Of a stretch of DNA of 64,000 nt, positions 12,162 to 61,390 are shown in pieces. Position 1 is the first letter of the stretch; every line of letters begins with the position of its first letter. Where the stretch lies: the NCBI GenBank assembly GCA_025618425.1, contig CM046844.1:5919957-5983956 (forward strand), in the 5' to 3' direction. The notes beneath the pieces were generated by a model that made no database searches, was not told the DNA's origin, and saw nothing but the letters and a program-made list of their open reading frames with translations. The translations under genes and the position numbers were made by a program. The DNA comes from Heliocidaris tuberculata. Lineage: Eukaryota > Echinodermata > Echinoidea > Camarodonta > Echinometridae.

Positions 12162-13936
12162 AGGTCACGTAAAGTTTTCATAAGCCCTCAAAAACCGTTC
12201 GTCATATTTCTTCAATTTTTGTTGATAAATAGCAAGATACTAGCAATACTAAGACACTGTGAAGATATCACCTCCTAAAGTTTAATATTAAACAAATAAG
12301 AGGCAAAAACTAATTTATGTGCCGGGACAGGCACGTAAAATCCCAACAAAGGCAGCATGTGCTATATACACTGTACTCACACGTGTAAAACCAATGATGA
12401 GTAGCTACACAGTGTGCACACACGCTGTCTCTATGCGAAGCCCCAAGATTACTGTGTGGGGAGCCGTCGGGGTGGAAGGGTCCTAGCATAATGGCAGTGA
12501 TCAAGCATTCCTTACAGATATTTACACTGAAATTCACCAGAAATCATAGATGGAATACCAAATAATCTCTTACAGACATCTTTTGATACAAGGAGAACAA
12601 CATGAGACTATATCTAACATGTCAGGGACTCGATTTTAAGGCGCGCGAGAGCGATCGCGCGCTACATGCGCGCCTTAATCCAATTCAGGTAGCGCGATTT
12701 ATCGCGCGCCTCGCGATCGCTGAGGTGCGCGCGATCTATCCGAGTCTTGTTTTAAAAAAACAACAAAACAAAAATAAAATTCTAAAAATAAAAATTCCAG
12801 AGGAAAAAAAAAACAAAAAAAAAACATACTGCTTACGTGGGAAAATAATAATAATACTTCAATTGGGTATGGGAATACTCCATAAAACTGTATTTATTAA
12901 AATGGCGAAATTGAAGTCCAAAACATGCATCAAGTTCGTCATAATACTTGACTCACCGTAGTAGGTCCCACATGTGTTAATTGGTGTTTGCAGAGCAATG
13001 AAAGTGTAGCGGTTTTCTGAGCTGAATCCTGATTTTTGAGGTTAATACTGATTTTGAGAAGTGTTATTCAAAGTGAACAATGATACAAATTATTTATGTG
13101 GGGTTTATTTGCCTGAATTTCCCCTGTATTTAATGTAAAACATCGTTATTTTTACGTTAGTGCAAGGCATTGTGTGAGTGTGAGTGTGATGATCAAGCTG
13201 CTGTGACTCTATCTTGAGGGTTAGGCTAGGGTAGAGAAACAAGTGTTGATGTACTTATGGTATATGATAACTGATTTATAATATATCGCTTTGAATGGCA
13301 TAGCGTACAAATTTAGTCCTGATTATTTATTATTTTTATGATAAATGTAGATGTTTTTAAACAAACTGCACTGTAGGCTATTCCTATTTTTTATTGCATT
13401 TATCTAAGTTGATTTAGGCATTTTTGTTCTGATATTCATCAAAACACCCCCCTCAAAAAACAAACAAGAACAACAACAAACAAAGAAACGAAAACACATG
13501 CTCAAACCCACACTCATACACTCTGTTAAAAGCAATCACTGAGCCAACAGAGCCCTCTGAAAAAAAAAAATCAAAATTAAAGGCCCTTTTTAAATCATTT
13601 TAATTTATTTTGATTTTATTTAAATATTCAAGTAATATTTTTTTTTTTACTCCTAAAAACATTTCCCTGGAATAAAAAAAAGCTTGGGGGGGGGGTTAAA
13701 GTTTGTCTCCTTTGGTTGTTGGTTGTAACTTAGTATGTGTATTTCCTCCATGAATTTTGCTAATCGGACAAAAAGCTCCCCTTGTATGTCGAAGAAGAGC
13801 TTTTTGCAGTGCTCCCCTACCGCTCTCCTTAAAAGTTCTAGGAGAGCTTTTTATTGCTCCCCTCATAATTATAAAACTGAGTCCCTGACATGTTTCTTTC
13901 CAATTTCCTTTTTGCTACCAATACTGTACGTGAGCT
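12162..13936. mobile_element. TTAA-flanked MITE, family C copy 1, split by a nested element
   Basis: TTAA lies at 12158-12161 and 13937-13940. The left end AGGTCACGTAAAG matches the reverse complement of the right end (AGCTCACGTACAG). Without the nested insert the element is about 510 bp. A second, uninterrupted copy of 462 bp is at 46287-46748. Shared internal text includes CACACGTGTA, (A/G)GAAATCAT and GCTACCA(A/C)TACTGT. Confidence 0.8.
12623..13887. mobile_element. Nested 1.27-kb non-autonomous TIR element, 6-bp TSD
   Basis: Terminal CAGGGACTC / GAGTCCCTG bound about 1265 bp, flanked on each side by ACATGT (12617-12622 and 13888-13893). The uninterrupted family C copy at 46 kb aligns through the site without a gap when one ACATGT is removed, which supports a 6-bp target duplication. 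The left end is a CpG-dense inverted cluster (12640-12740) with two GCGATCGC words. The interior is otherwise A-rich with no ORF resembling a transposase. The CAGGG terminus is hAT-like; the class is an inference. Confidence 0.78.
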
Positions 13937-13940
13937 TTAA

Positions 13941-15000
13941 ATACTTATAGGCCTATGTACGTGCTGGTAAACAGGTGAATGTAATGTAGAAACACATTGA
14001 CAAATTTTTGTCTCCCTGTTGTGTTCAGGTGGGCATGAATGTCCCAAAATAAAACAGAGTTGTAGGAGAGAATGTGTGTGGTTACATGATGATTTTTGCA
14101 GATTTCTCTACCCATCAACACACAATAAGTGTTGAGCTGAAGTTCCTCCATGCATAGGGAGAAATATGGATGTTGCCCCTCTTTAGGCATTTAGAGTTTC
14201 CACATGTATAACATGAAATTTACTGCCCAGCTGTGATCGATGGGTAGGAGCATCGTAAAGTTTTTAATTTTCATCAGGTTTGGTATAATGTGAACGATAC
14301 CAATATGTGCTAGTGTCAATTTTTGTGTTAAATTCTTGAAGAATAGATATTTCAAAGATGATTCTTAAAGAGTAGCTGGAATGTGGTAGATTACAGGTTC
14401 CCAGCCCCCATCAAATAACAAGATTTAGGGTCCCTGATAGATAAACCAATTATATGATGCCCGCCTCCCTCCCCCTCCCACCATGACATGGGCGTAATTA
14501 AACCCTGCCTGTTACTGTCCGAGGAGGATCTGGTATCTTTGCCCTATTTCAACCAATCTATAAATGAGTCATGTTTCAATCTTTGAATAGTGATGAGCAA
14601 ATGATCCTTTCAAATGAAGTCCTCTGTGGCATTAATAGGCTACATGTACTTTTGTTTCTTTGAAAGAATACACGTAGCCTTAATGATATTGCATGATGAT
14701 ATGATAAAATTAACTTTACGATTCCATTTTGAAAATTTCCTTACCTGTATTTACATGTATCTCTATTTTGATCACGTAATCTTATCACTTACAAATTTTC
14801 AGCTTGGTCTTCTTTTCCCATCTACCGATAATATTCTTTTTCTCGCATGGATTCTTTATTTCCTCTAAAGCATTTTTTTTGGGGGGGAGGGGGAGAGAAG
14901 GAGAAGGCTAAAATTTGACATTTGAGTGCAGGGTACTATTCATGTACTTTGAACTCATCCTCATAATACTCCTTAAAGTGCAATGTATATTAGGGGCGCC
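13941..15000. other. Gene-free stretch, nothing recognised
   Basis: AT-rich with G-runs near 14880. No repeat arms or exons recognised. Confidence 0.45.
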
Positions 15001-15222
15001 GACATTTGCTCCTGCGACATTTGTTCCGCAGTCCCTATCTCGAAAGGTCAAAGGTTAAGGTCAAGGTCATGATTTGTTTTTTTGTTCAGGACAATATGAA
15101 GATTAGGATTAAGATTAGGGTTAGGGTTAGGGTTAGGGTTAGGGTTAGGGTTAGGGTTAGGTTTAGGTTTAGGATTAACATGGCAAAGTTAGACCGGAGC
15201 AATTGTCGCAGGAGCAAATGTC
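15001..15222. mobile_element. TIR element carrying TTAGGG repeats
   Basis: GACATTTGCTCCTGCGACA at 15001 is matched by its exact reverse complement ending at 15222. Between the termini, 15115-15156 is seven tandem TTAGGG units, continued by TTAGGT and TTAGGA variants to about 15174. The telomere-like block is therefore the interior of a mobile repeat, not a chromosome end. Length 222 bp, no target duplication seen. Confidence 0.8.
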
Positions 15223-17944
15223 ATACATCCATATATTATATAGCCTTTTGTGTACCATTGCCCACATGCAGTCTGGTCATGTATCTACGACTATCAGTTA
15301 TGAATATAATTGGACATGGAATGAGACAGTTTTGAAATTGAGACCTATCAAGGGATTAGGCAGATATAAATAGGAGCTGTCAGATTTGTCTACTTCGTAC
15401 AAAGCTTTTGTGCCTTCCTCCATTGTTGAAAATTGGTAGTGATTTGAGAAAGCGTGGGAAACAAGTTTGTAGAGTTTTTTCTCTGAGTTGCTATAAATAT
15501 GCGTATGAAAAGTATGTGAAGGTAATAGGCATTATGTATTTATTTACATATTTATACAGATTGACTCTTATATATGAATTTCAGCTTGTGCAGGAGTACT
15601 TTCTTGATAAAAATAAATGAGTATTCAAATATATCATGATAAATGGTAAATGTTCACACTGGGTTAGACAGAAAAAAGCCAACTTAAACTTTTAAAAATA
15701 CCTGACTTCTTTGTATAAATTTACAATCCCAAGAATTGAGAGGTATTCATAAAAACTATAGTATTTTGAAGGTGTCTCACCCTAGAAGATGGAAGACAGG
15801 TCAGTAATTCACAAAGCAAGAAATTTGACAGTGATAAGCATGTCATATGACAGTAAAATGTGAGATAATGACTGTTGTACCATTCTGTAAACCCACAGGG
15901 GAATAATAATATTTATATGTTATTGAAATTTTTGACATTCATATTGCAAGCGAAGAAAGGATTTCTGTCATGAAGCATTACATTGAATACAATGTAGATC
16001 TTGAGCATGATATTGTGTCCCATGGGAATGATTGAGTTGAATGTTTGTGTTATTTACGACCCAAAGTCATTTGTTTAATTGCTTGATTCAGTGATAAGAA
16101 GAGTTAAAAGTATTGTAGGAATGTGAGAGTTCGAAATAAGAGAGTAGATAATATTTTGTGTTCATACTGACAGACAAGTTTGTACTAATCTAAATTATCA
16201 CTGTAATATCAAACTGACATATTCAAATTCATGACTATATTCATACTTTGTTATTTGTATTATAATAGTGAAATTTATATTTAATCTGGAACTAAAAGTG
16301 CCGAGCAATTAAAAAAATACCACAAACTTGCTGCTATACATCAGGTAAATACTAATGGAAGTTGCGCAGAAATCTGAACTGATATTCTTTTAAAGAACTC
16401 TGACTACATGATAAAATGGCACCATAAGATTTGGAGTTTTAAGATATGTGCGTAAATGTCAAAGGCAAAATTGTGCAATTAAATGTCAAGTAACCTTTGA
16501 AAAAAATTTACCATGGTGTCTTGAACTAATGAGACGTGTTTTTGTGGTTGTTTAATTTCCTGTCAATTTTTAAGTGTTTTTACCTGCTCAATCATGGTTA
16601 AAACATGTATATTGTTTTACTCTCTTCTATCATTATTGGAAACCAATGTTTATGTGTCTTACATTTATCTTTCCTTCCTGTCTACATAATTGTTTTTCCT
16701 CTTTAAACTTAACTACATGTAGATAGCCAGATGTTAAACATGTCTGTCAAAGCCTGTTCAGACTAGGGAAAGTTATACGAGATTTGTATAAAGAAACGTA
16801 TAAAGAATCATCACTTAGCGAAAGGAGTGTACACACTGGACTACAACATTGATTATAGGTAATTAATTAATTACTTATGAGTTCATTGTAGAGCTATATG
16901 GTTTTTGTATGACTATACGATTAACTTATACATGTGGGTAGTCTGGACAGGGGGGCGGGGGGGGGGTATATGTTGATATACATGTGTATTGTATGGATAG
17001 ATTATTATCAGATATCAATTGATCAGTGAAACGTAAACTGGAAAATCAGAATTTTGTTATCTAATTAATAAATTGGGATGGCTATCAAAAGTACATTAGG
17101 TCATTTCATCTTTCTTTCCTTCTTGCATTTGTACCCTTTTTCGCATTTTCTTGTTTTGTTTTATGTTCAAAGAAATAAGTATTTTTGTTAGTTAAATAAG
17201 TTAATGCATTCAAGCCATTCAACCTTATACATGTACATATTGACTGAACATCATTCTGGAGTACATACATGTACGTATATGTATTGTACATTTACAGGAC
17301 TTCATTTTACTTATTACTACTTGTATAATTGCACCAGAATCTATCAAAAGAAATACAGCACAAATTTGGCCATTCTTAGAAAATATATGAAAATAACAAT
17401 TTGCACCTGGAACTGTAGAGAAAGTTTGTTGACCTACTCCTTCCATTGTTTTCACTGTACATCAAGTTCATTGATCTGTCTGTAAAAGATATATAAACCC
17501 TATGTACTATGTCCGTATTTGTGAAGCACGATTCATTTTCTTTTATCCCTCCGTAGAAGCAATCACCTGCCCGGTCGTTGCCCTGAACGTTTCGCAGAAA
17601 TGAGCGCTCATTATTGCGAAGCGCCCAAGCATCTGATGATTTTTGCATGCATGGACACTCATGCTAAGAATACAGGCAGTGATATTCTGATATTAGTGAA
17701 TATAAAAGTTGTTGTCAACGATTGAGCTGAATAGTTATTGTTGAGATACATGTGTTATTGCATTCTTCAGTGGGATTGCTATTGTATGTAAATCAACCGC
17801 GGAAAAATAGAAATGATTGTGTAAGGTACTCACTGAAGTCATGATTATTTATTGAAATGTAATAAAACATTGATTTTCATGTAGCACTAACAGGCTACGT
17901 GACATCTTTGTTCGAATATTATAATCAAAGGTCTTACCCTAAAC
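15223..17944. other. Gene-free stretch
   Basis: AT-rich. A weak foldback at about 16753-16949 has CTG(T/C)(T/C)CAGACTA-like ends, followed by a short G-run near 16957. No exon recognised; ORFs are short and featureless. Confidence 0.4.
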
Positions 17945-18087
17945 CTGGGGGGCGTTTCATGAAAGGACTTGTCAGATATTTTATCCGACAAATTTGCTCT
18001 CAGCCAATCAGATGCAAGGATTTCAGTAGCTTATAACAGTTGTCGGATGAAATATCCGACAACTTCCTTTCATGAAATGCTCCCCAG
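17945..18087. mobile_element. 143-bp foldback MITE (CTGGGGGGCGTTTCATGAAA), full copy
   Basis: The left end CTGGGGGGCGTTTCATGAAA is mirrored by the right end, whose reverse complement is CTGGGGAGCATTTCATGAAA. Subterminal (T)ATCCGACAA / TTGTCGGAT arms extend the stem. The central text CAGCCAATCAGATGCAAGGA is shared with the truncated copy at 60115. I recall this as an echinoderm repeat but could not search for it. Confidence 0.8.
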
Positions 18088-20500
18088 ATGACATGTGCAG
18101 CATTATGAAACATATTTCTGCTTTTAAGTAAAAAGAATTGGACCAAATCAGTTATTAATCTCAAGGAAACTGCTAGTGATTTATATGTATCTGCGAAGTA
18201 ATGGGCCATCCAATAGACAGTCTAGAGTCCAGACATTGTTTCGATTCCCATCAAGGCATATATATATACATGTACATGAATTTGGAAGAGATAGAAGCCA
18301 CATACATGTATGCATGCATGTAAGTTTAGAATATGGTTTTCCGCATATGAAAACCGATACTGTATGTGGATGAGTGTTTTCAAGATATATAAATGTATAA
18401 ATAAATAACCCTGGGCTGAGACTTATATGAAAAATCCTTGGTATATCAAAGGAGAAAAATGCTGTAAAATGGAAAGCAAATGTACCAGCATATTATGCAC
18501 CTGGTAAGTGTTCACATTCTGTACTTCGTTCACACTCCTTTTCTGAAATTCATCTAGAAATATGAAAATTGATATGTAAAAACAAATCATAATAATAGTG
18601 GCTTCTTGTAAAGCACTCATGTCCATCATGTCATGATGCTCCTGATGCTCCAACATCTTCTGGACACCCTGATTTACAAAAAGAATGCCATGAAATGATT
18701 AAAAAATATCGGACATGAAAATATCTTTAAAGGTGTTTGTTCCCATTGAAAATGTTCAAACTGATCATGTGACTGAGAATATAGAAATTATCTACGAATA
18801 TAAAAATTCAGTTATCCATGATATATTGAAACCTAAATATAGAAAAAACATTTTATATGAATTTAGTATATTCATATTCAAGAAAAAAGTAAACAAAATG
18901 AAAAGATATACTGGTGGGTTATTTTGTCTGTACTCTGTACCCCAATAATGTACACCATCCTTAGTGTTTTCTGATCTGGTAAGTTACATATGCAAAGATG
19001 CTGCCGACTATATAACTAAATATATCCCAGACATTCAAATTGATGCAATTATACTGCAATATAGAGCTTCTTGATCTTGCAGAGAACCAGACAGAGATGG
19101 GGGAAAAAGGAGTGAGCTTTTTCTTAGATTTGCCTTGGTTTTTTAGCTCCATTTTGGGGATTGAAGAGAGGAAGCGTTTGGGAAGTTGAGAGAAATGAAA
19201 GGTTTCCTGCAATACGGCAGGGAATTCGTGCGACGGAACTGCAGCCATATTAGTGCTGATATATGGGTTAAGTCTGTCACAAACTCTACTTGACTTCTTG
19301 TCTGAGATGTTCACATTCAAGGAATATCATGCTGCCAAACAATGTTTTTGAATTGGATATATGTTCATAATCCTTCATATTATGGCAAAGTGTGAAGTGC
19401 GAATCCATTTTTTATCCATAACATTCATACATGACAAACAGAATCTTACTGTTTTTATATAAAGTGATTTGCTGCTGATAATGTACATAAATAAGTTATA
19501 CACTATTTCACTTTCATATATATGCCATTTAAATGAACACAAAAACACCTTGCTCAGTTTTTCGTACAGTTTGTTGTGACATACTTTGCGACAAAACACA
19601 GTGTTCCCTTAGAATATATTTCAGTTCTTTAGGTGCGTATTAAAGGGAAACTTATTAAATCCTCTTAAACTTTACAACATTGACAACTGTACCTATAACT
19701 GAAAGCAATGAGATAAAATATAATTCTAACTCGACTCGTTATACCATCAACAGATGTTGAATCATATAGCTCAATGTTTTCTTTCTTTCAGATGAATGAA
19801 TATTGATAAACTTCTGATGCACCTTTCACTGTAAAATGGGATTTAAACAAAATGTGTTACATTATTTTTGTTTCTGTAAGAACCAAATATAGTATCTCAA
19901 ATGAAATGGGTAGTCTTAAAAGAGAATATTTGAAAGTGATGATAGGTATCAAACTAGTTTCACTCTAGCATATGACAGCTAAGACCTTTCTTGTAATGTC
20001 TTATTCACAATCATCCTGAGGCAACAAGCAAAAAAACCTCCAGACACAGCTGCCAATATTCTCCATTACTGCTTTAAGAACTTGTAAAGTGTCATTTTCC
20101 TCCTGGTATCAAAATTCAATCAACATTTAAAAGAGTATTTCATTAATTAAGTTTGATAATCAGATTATATTTTTACATAAGGATACAGCCATGCAGGGCC
20201 TACGATAGTTTACTTCAATAGTGGAGGAAACTTGTCCCAGAGAAATCAGTATCAAAATGTTATTATCATTGTGTACATACACCCCTGTATGCTGCAAGAT
20301 ATCCTCATAGGCCTGTGAATTTGTGGCCATGCAGCCTTGTAATAACAAGGAAACATTCATTTGAATGAGACTTATTAAAGTAGGGACAGAATACACATGC
20401 AGTTCCTTTATTTCTGTTGTCAATCCCTCTTGGATTTCATTTTCATTCTGTTCTTCATGATTTAATGAATACTTACATATTTGTTCTATTTTCTTTGCAG
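18088..20500. other. Gene-free stretch before the first visible exon
   Basis: AT-rich sequence with short ORFs. A 119-codon minus-strand ORF at 18961-19320 is somewhat more GC-rich than its surroundings but shows no recognisable motif. The upstream exon of the SH2D5-like gene was sought here and not found. Confidence 0.4.
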
Positions 20501-57808
<37,308 letters not shown>

Positions 57809-59110
57809 GATGTTATTTATCCTAGCAGACACACATTAAGATGTCAGTTATGAGATTTCGCTACTCTGAAACTACACTCTCCTCCACCTAGATCACAAGG
57901 ATAATGCATCTGATTCATCAACTACAAAGTCATGCTAGAGGGCGCTCTATTAGTCAGTGAATTGCCACTTGAGAGCTAGATACCAGTGAAATTTGAGATG
58001 GGATATTTTTTTTCCTTAGTCATTGTACATGCAGGTACAAAATCATGAGGGAACTAGGGAGGCTACATGAAATGACTGACCAATCAAGAATGACTTTCAT
58101 TGATGTCTATATCTGTGGAATAGCTATGATTATTTTGATCTCACATGGGAGCCTTCCAGACAATTGCAAGAAGTCTTCAGGCATAATTTTTTGCTGATTT
58201 TGAACATCCATTGGTTTCCTTTCAAAGAAATATCACTGACAGATGCGGAGAATGAACAAGAACGGGTGTGGGAATCAGTTCTGTAACTGATTCTGAATAT
58301 TCAGACTATCGCGATGAATTTGTTCAACAAGAAAAGAATTTGTTTCATTTTAAATCTTAATCATGAATTATTGGAGAAAGCAGTGTTACCCCTTGGAACT
58401 TTTTTTGAGATGTATGACCTCCTTGATTCTTCCCATCAAGCATGGATAAGACTGTCTCAGAGTAAAGCCATTGAAACTGTGTGCTGTGATAAGAAGATAA
58501 GGTTCAGAAAGTACGCTTTTACAATTGACCTGCTTGTTGAACTTTTCCAGTAAAATTAAGAAATCAGAAATCAGTCAAATCTATTTTTGAGTCTTGTCAC
58601 ATTTGAATACCAAAACTGGTTGGAAGGGATTTTCAGTATACTACTTCAGCATCAGTATTAGGCTATAACAATCTCTTACAGCCCACCTAATGTTTGTTTT
58701 TTGTGACATATTGTTAAGTTGATAATAAAGAAAAGTTAATTTTAATTTCATGAGTTTAAACAATTTGAGGTTGAAGTTTCTTCTAACAATTTTTTTTTTA
58801 AGGATAAAGGACTGTTTCTCCTTGAGATTGTATGTGAATTCATTTTCATTGATGAGGATTGTGGCAAATATGAATAACTAATTTTGTTAGACAGCTGTGT
58901 CTGTGCTATATGAAATGTATACATATACATATTTTCTCTATTTTAGTTCATTGAGATTTTCACACTCTGATATCAACACAGTAATCATTTTCTTGTCCTA
59001 ATGCCTTTCAAGGTGATACCTGTATATGTGTTGTTCCAAGTATGCAATGTTTACACATCTAATGTGTACCTGCAAGAAATAAATGTCACGGCTTTTTAGC
59101 AATTAAGGGG
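57809..59110 (+). promoter_or_regulatory. Probable 3' UTR with candidate poly(A) signals
   Basis: No coding potential is visible after the stop. AATAAA hexamers occur at 58724-58729 and 59078-59083, and further AT-rich candidates lie beyond. The second is followed by a CACGGCTTTTT stretch. Which one is used cannot be decided from sequence alone. Confidence 0.4.
57921..57947 (+). repeat. Duplicate of the terminal coding sequence in the 3' UTR
   Basis: Twenty-seven nucleotides here (ACTACAAAGTCATGCTAGAG plus GGCGCTC) exactly repeat 57777-57803, the last codons of the SH2D5-like gene. The bases upstream (TGATTCATCA versus TGTCACTG) show only weak further similarity. The copy lies 118 nt after the stop and is in the probable 3' UTR. 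Confidence 0.85.
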
Positions 59111-60042
59111 TAAGAATTATAATTGAAAAACACAATAATTTATTACATGTATGTACAGTAACTTCATGCTGACTTTATTTCACTCATTATTTCTATTTTC
59201 ACAATTATGTTTATATGCCTGGAATCACAATTTATCATGGTTTATGTGAAGAGCTGGACTTTTCTTTTCTTTTATGTTGTACTACTGTTTTGTCTTTATG
59301 TGGTATATTTGTTTTAAAATTTTGATATTTATTTGGCATAGCATACATGAAATTGTGCTTTGTAGTGAAAGTGGTGTGCTAATTTGATAATTCTGTAAGT
59401 TTTAAAGAATCATGATCTCTAGATGTTAGACATCATATAATACTTTTAAATATTGTTCTATGAACACATACATGGCTTATGTTAATCACAAAATGAATTA
59501 AACATGTTTATTTCACAAATCATTAGGTAAAATGACAATCTTGAGCAAAAAGCAAATAATAAAATTTGCTCAAAAACATGAAAGTAATCCATGTTATCTT
59601 TATAAGGGTGAGAATGTTTTTATGAATACAAACTGCTTTGCATACAAGATGTGCTTAATGATGTATTATGTATTCCTTCCAGTAAATTCATTTAATCATT
59701 TCAGCATTAAGTGCCCTGTCCAGCAATATATAACAGAAATATGTTAATGTTTAGTTATGGGTTGTCTCGACTGAAATACAACTGACAGTCATATGCATAA
59801 TTATAAACAGGTGCATTGTTTTCTGTGGTGCCTATACCGTTGTAAACTGAGCAGTATACATTTTTACCATTTCCTTAAATCCAGCAATATCTCATTTGTT
59901 GAATAATGAAATTAAATAAACACTAAAGTGCCCTCATTATTAACTATAATTGCAATAAAATTGTATCAGTCTTTTCGTCCTCCAGGTATAAATCTAGAGA
60001 TGTCAGAATTACAAAACTATTCCTATAAGAGATGTAATTATA
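59111..60042. other. Gene-free AT-rich stretch downstream of the gene
   Basis: No exon or repeat recognised. It could still be 3' UTR if a later poly(A) signal is used, for example near 59915. Confidence 0.4.
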
Positions 60043-60330
60043 CAGGGGAAAATCGCGATAAAGAGCTACGATATAACAAGATTCCTGGTATAACAAGGTC
60101 ATTTTGCTGGTCCCAGGGGGGCGTTTCATCAAGTGTTTTGTCAGTGATTTTTACCAACAAATTTGCGCTCAGCCAATCAGATGCAAGGATTTCAGTAGCT
60201 TATAACAATTATTGCAACCAGGTCTTTATGTTCATTTTTTTTTTTTTTTTTACCCTGGTATAAGGAGTTTCCTGATATAACAAGGTAATTTTCATGGTCC
60301 CAAGGCCCTCGTTATAGTGAGTTTCCACTG
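60043..60330. mobile_element. TA-flanked Tc1/mariner- or pogo-like MITE with a nested foldback
   Basis: The element starts CAGGGGAAAATCGCGATAAA and ends in CCACTG; the reverse-complemented right end begins CAGTGGAAACTCACTATAAC. TA dinucleotides flank both ends (60041-60042 and 60331-60332). Subterminal TATAACAAGGT words appear in both arms. TA duplication and CAGTGGAA termini fit the Tc1/mariner group. A second repeat is nested at 60115-60210. Confidence 0.75.
60115..60210. mobile_element. Truncated GGGGGCGTTTCAT foldback MITE copy
   Basis: AGGGGGGCGTTTCATCAAGT and the core CAGCCAATCAGATGCAAGGA through TTCAGTAGCTTATAACA match the full copy at 17945. After that the right arm is lost or rearranged. 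Confidence 0.75.
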
Positions 60331-61390
60331 TACAATATATGTATATACTGCTAACCACTGTATATCATGCATTTTCTATGCAGAAGTACTGTGATGATTC
60401 ATATGATAATGTAAGATATTACAGAAGAGATACCCCAATTATTTCTACTGTGTAGGCTTGAAAAACAAATAAAAAATGAAAATGCATGAAATATTCAGTT
60501 GATAATCATATGTATGTGAATATTAGGGAATGAATTTTAAAAAAATAATTGGAATGAACATTTTGTTTCTTATAAATAGACTTATGGAAGAACACACAAG
60601 CCACAAGGTATCCCAAACCAGGCATTTATAGCCATTTCTTTTTCTTTCTTTTTTTGTCATTGAAATTCAAAATTAGTCTTTAAAAAAAATCACTATTTCC
60701 TGTGATCAGGATCATCAAATGTGCTATGTACTTTAATATATTCATTTTCTACAAAAATAATAATTAAAAAATATGATATAGCTGAATGAGATGAGATTGT
60801 GTGACATATGCTCTGGCAATAATTGCCCTTCAGTCAAATTTCTAACTTTTAACCTTTGGCCTAAATTTATACCTACTAGCCTTTACCATAAACCTGAACC
60901 TAAAACTTGATCACAACCCGAGTCTTAACCCTATATCCTTGATAAAATATAAATGCAGAGCAGTGGTTAGCAGAGTGAAAGTTATTGACCTATTAAAAGT
61001 GAATCCTATTGTGTGTAAAAAAAATTATTAATGTACAAGTGTATAGAATTACATGTCACTGAACTTAAATTGAATATATGTAAAGTTACTGATATAGATA
61101 GTATATATAAATGTTTATGTAAATATACCTTTGCGAAATTTTTGGACAATTTGTATGAGATATTTGTAGAAACATTGTATAATGAAGAAAACAGAAAAAC
61201 TGAAAAGTGATTTTTTTTTTCATCCTGGTACTTCCAATGTGCCCATTATATAAACTTTGGAGCGTTTTTGTGGAAATAAATTGTATTTTCTGGTAGAAAA
61301 CTTCAATTGAATTGTGTATTTCAGTATGAGTGCCATCATCAACAACATCCTCTTTATCACTATATTCACTGATCACTGTCTTCCCCTTTA
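60331..61390. other. Gene-free AT-rich stretch
   Basis: Nothing recognised apart from short homopolymers. Confidence 0.4.

Noticed and set aside
12602..12961. A 119-codon ORF over the CpG-rich block
   Set aside because: It crosses from one transposon into the nested one and has a Lys/Asn-rich, low-complexity second half; not a gene.
15103..15174. A chromosome end or fusion point (TTAGGG repeats)
   Set aside because: The array is short, internal and lies between inverted repeats of a mobile element.
18961..19320. A 119-codon minus-strand ORF beginning MNVNISDKKSS
   Set aside because: No recognisable domain, no splice or conservation evidence; slightly higher GC only. It could be revisited with transcripts.
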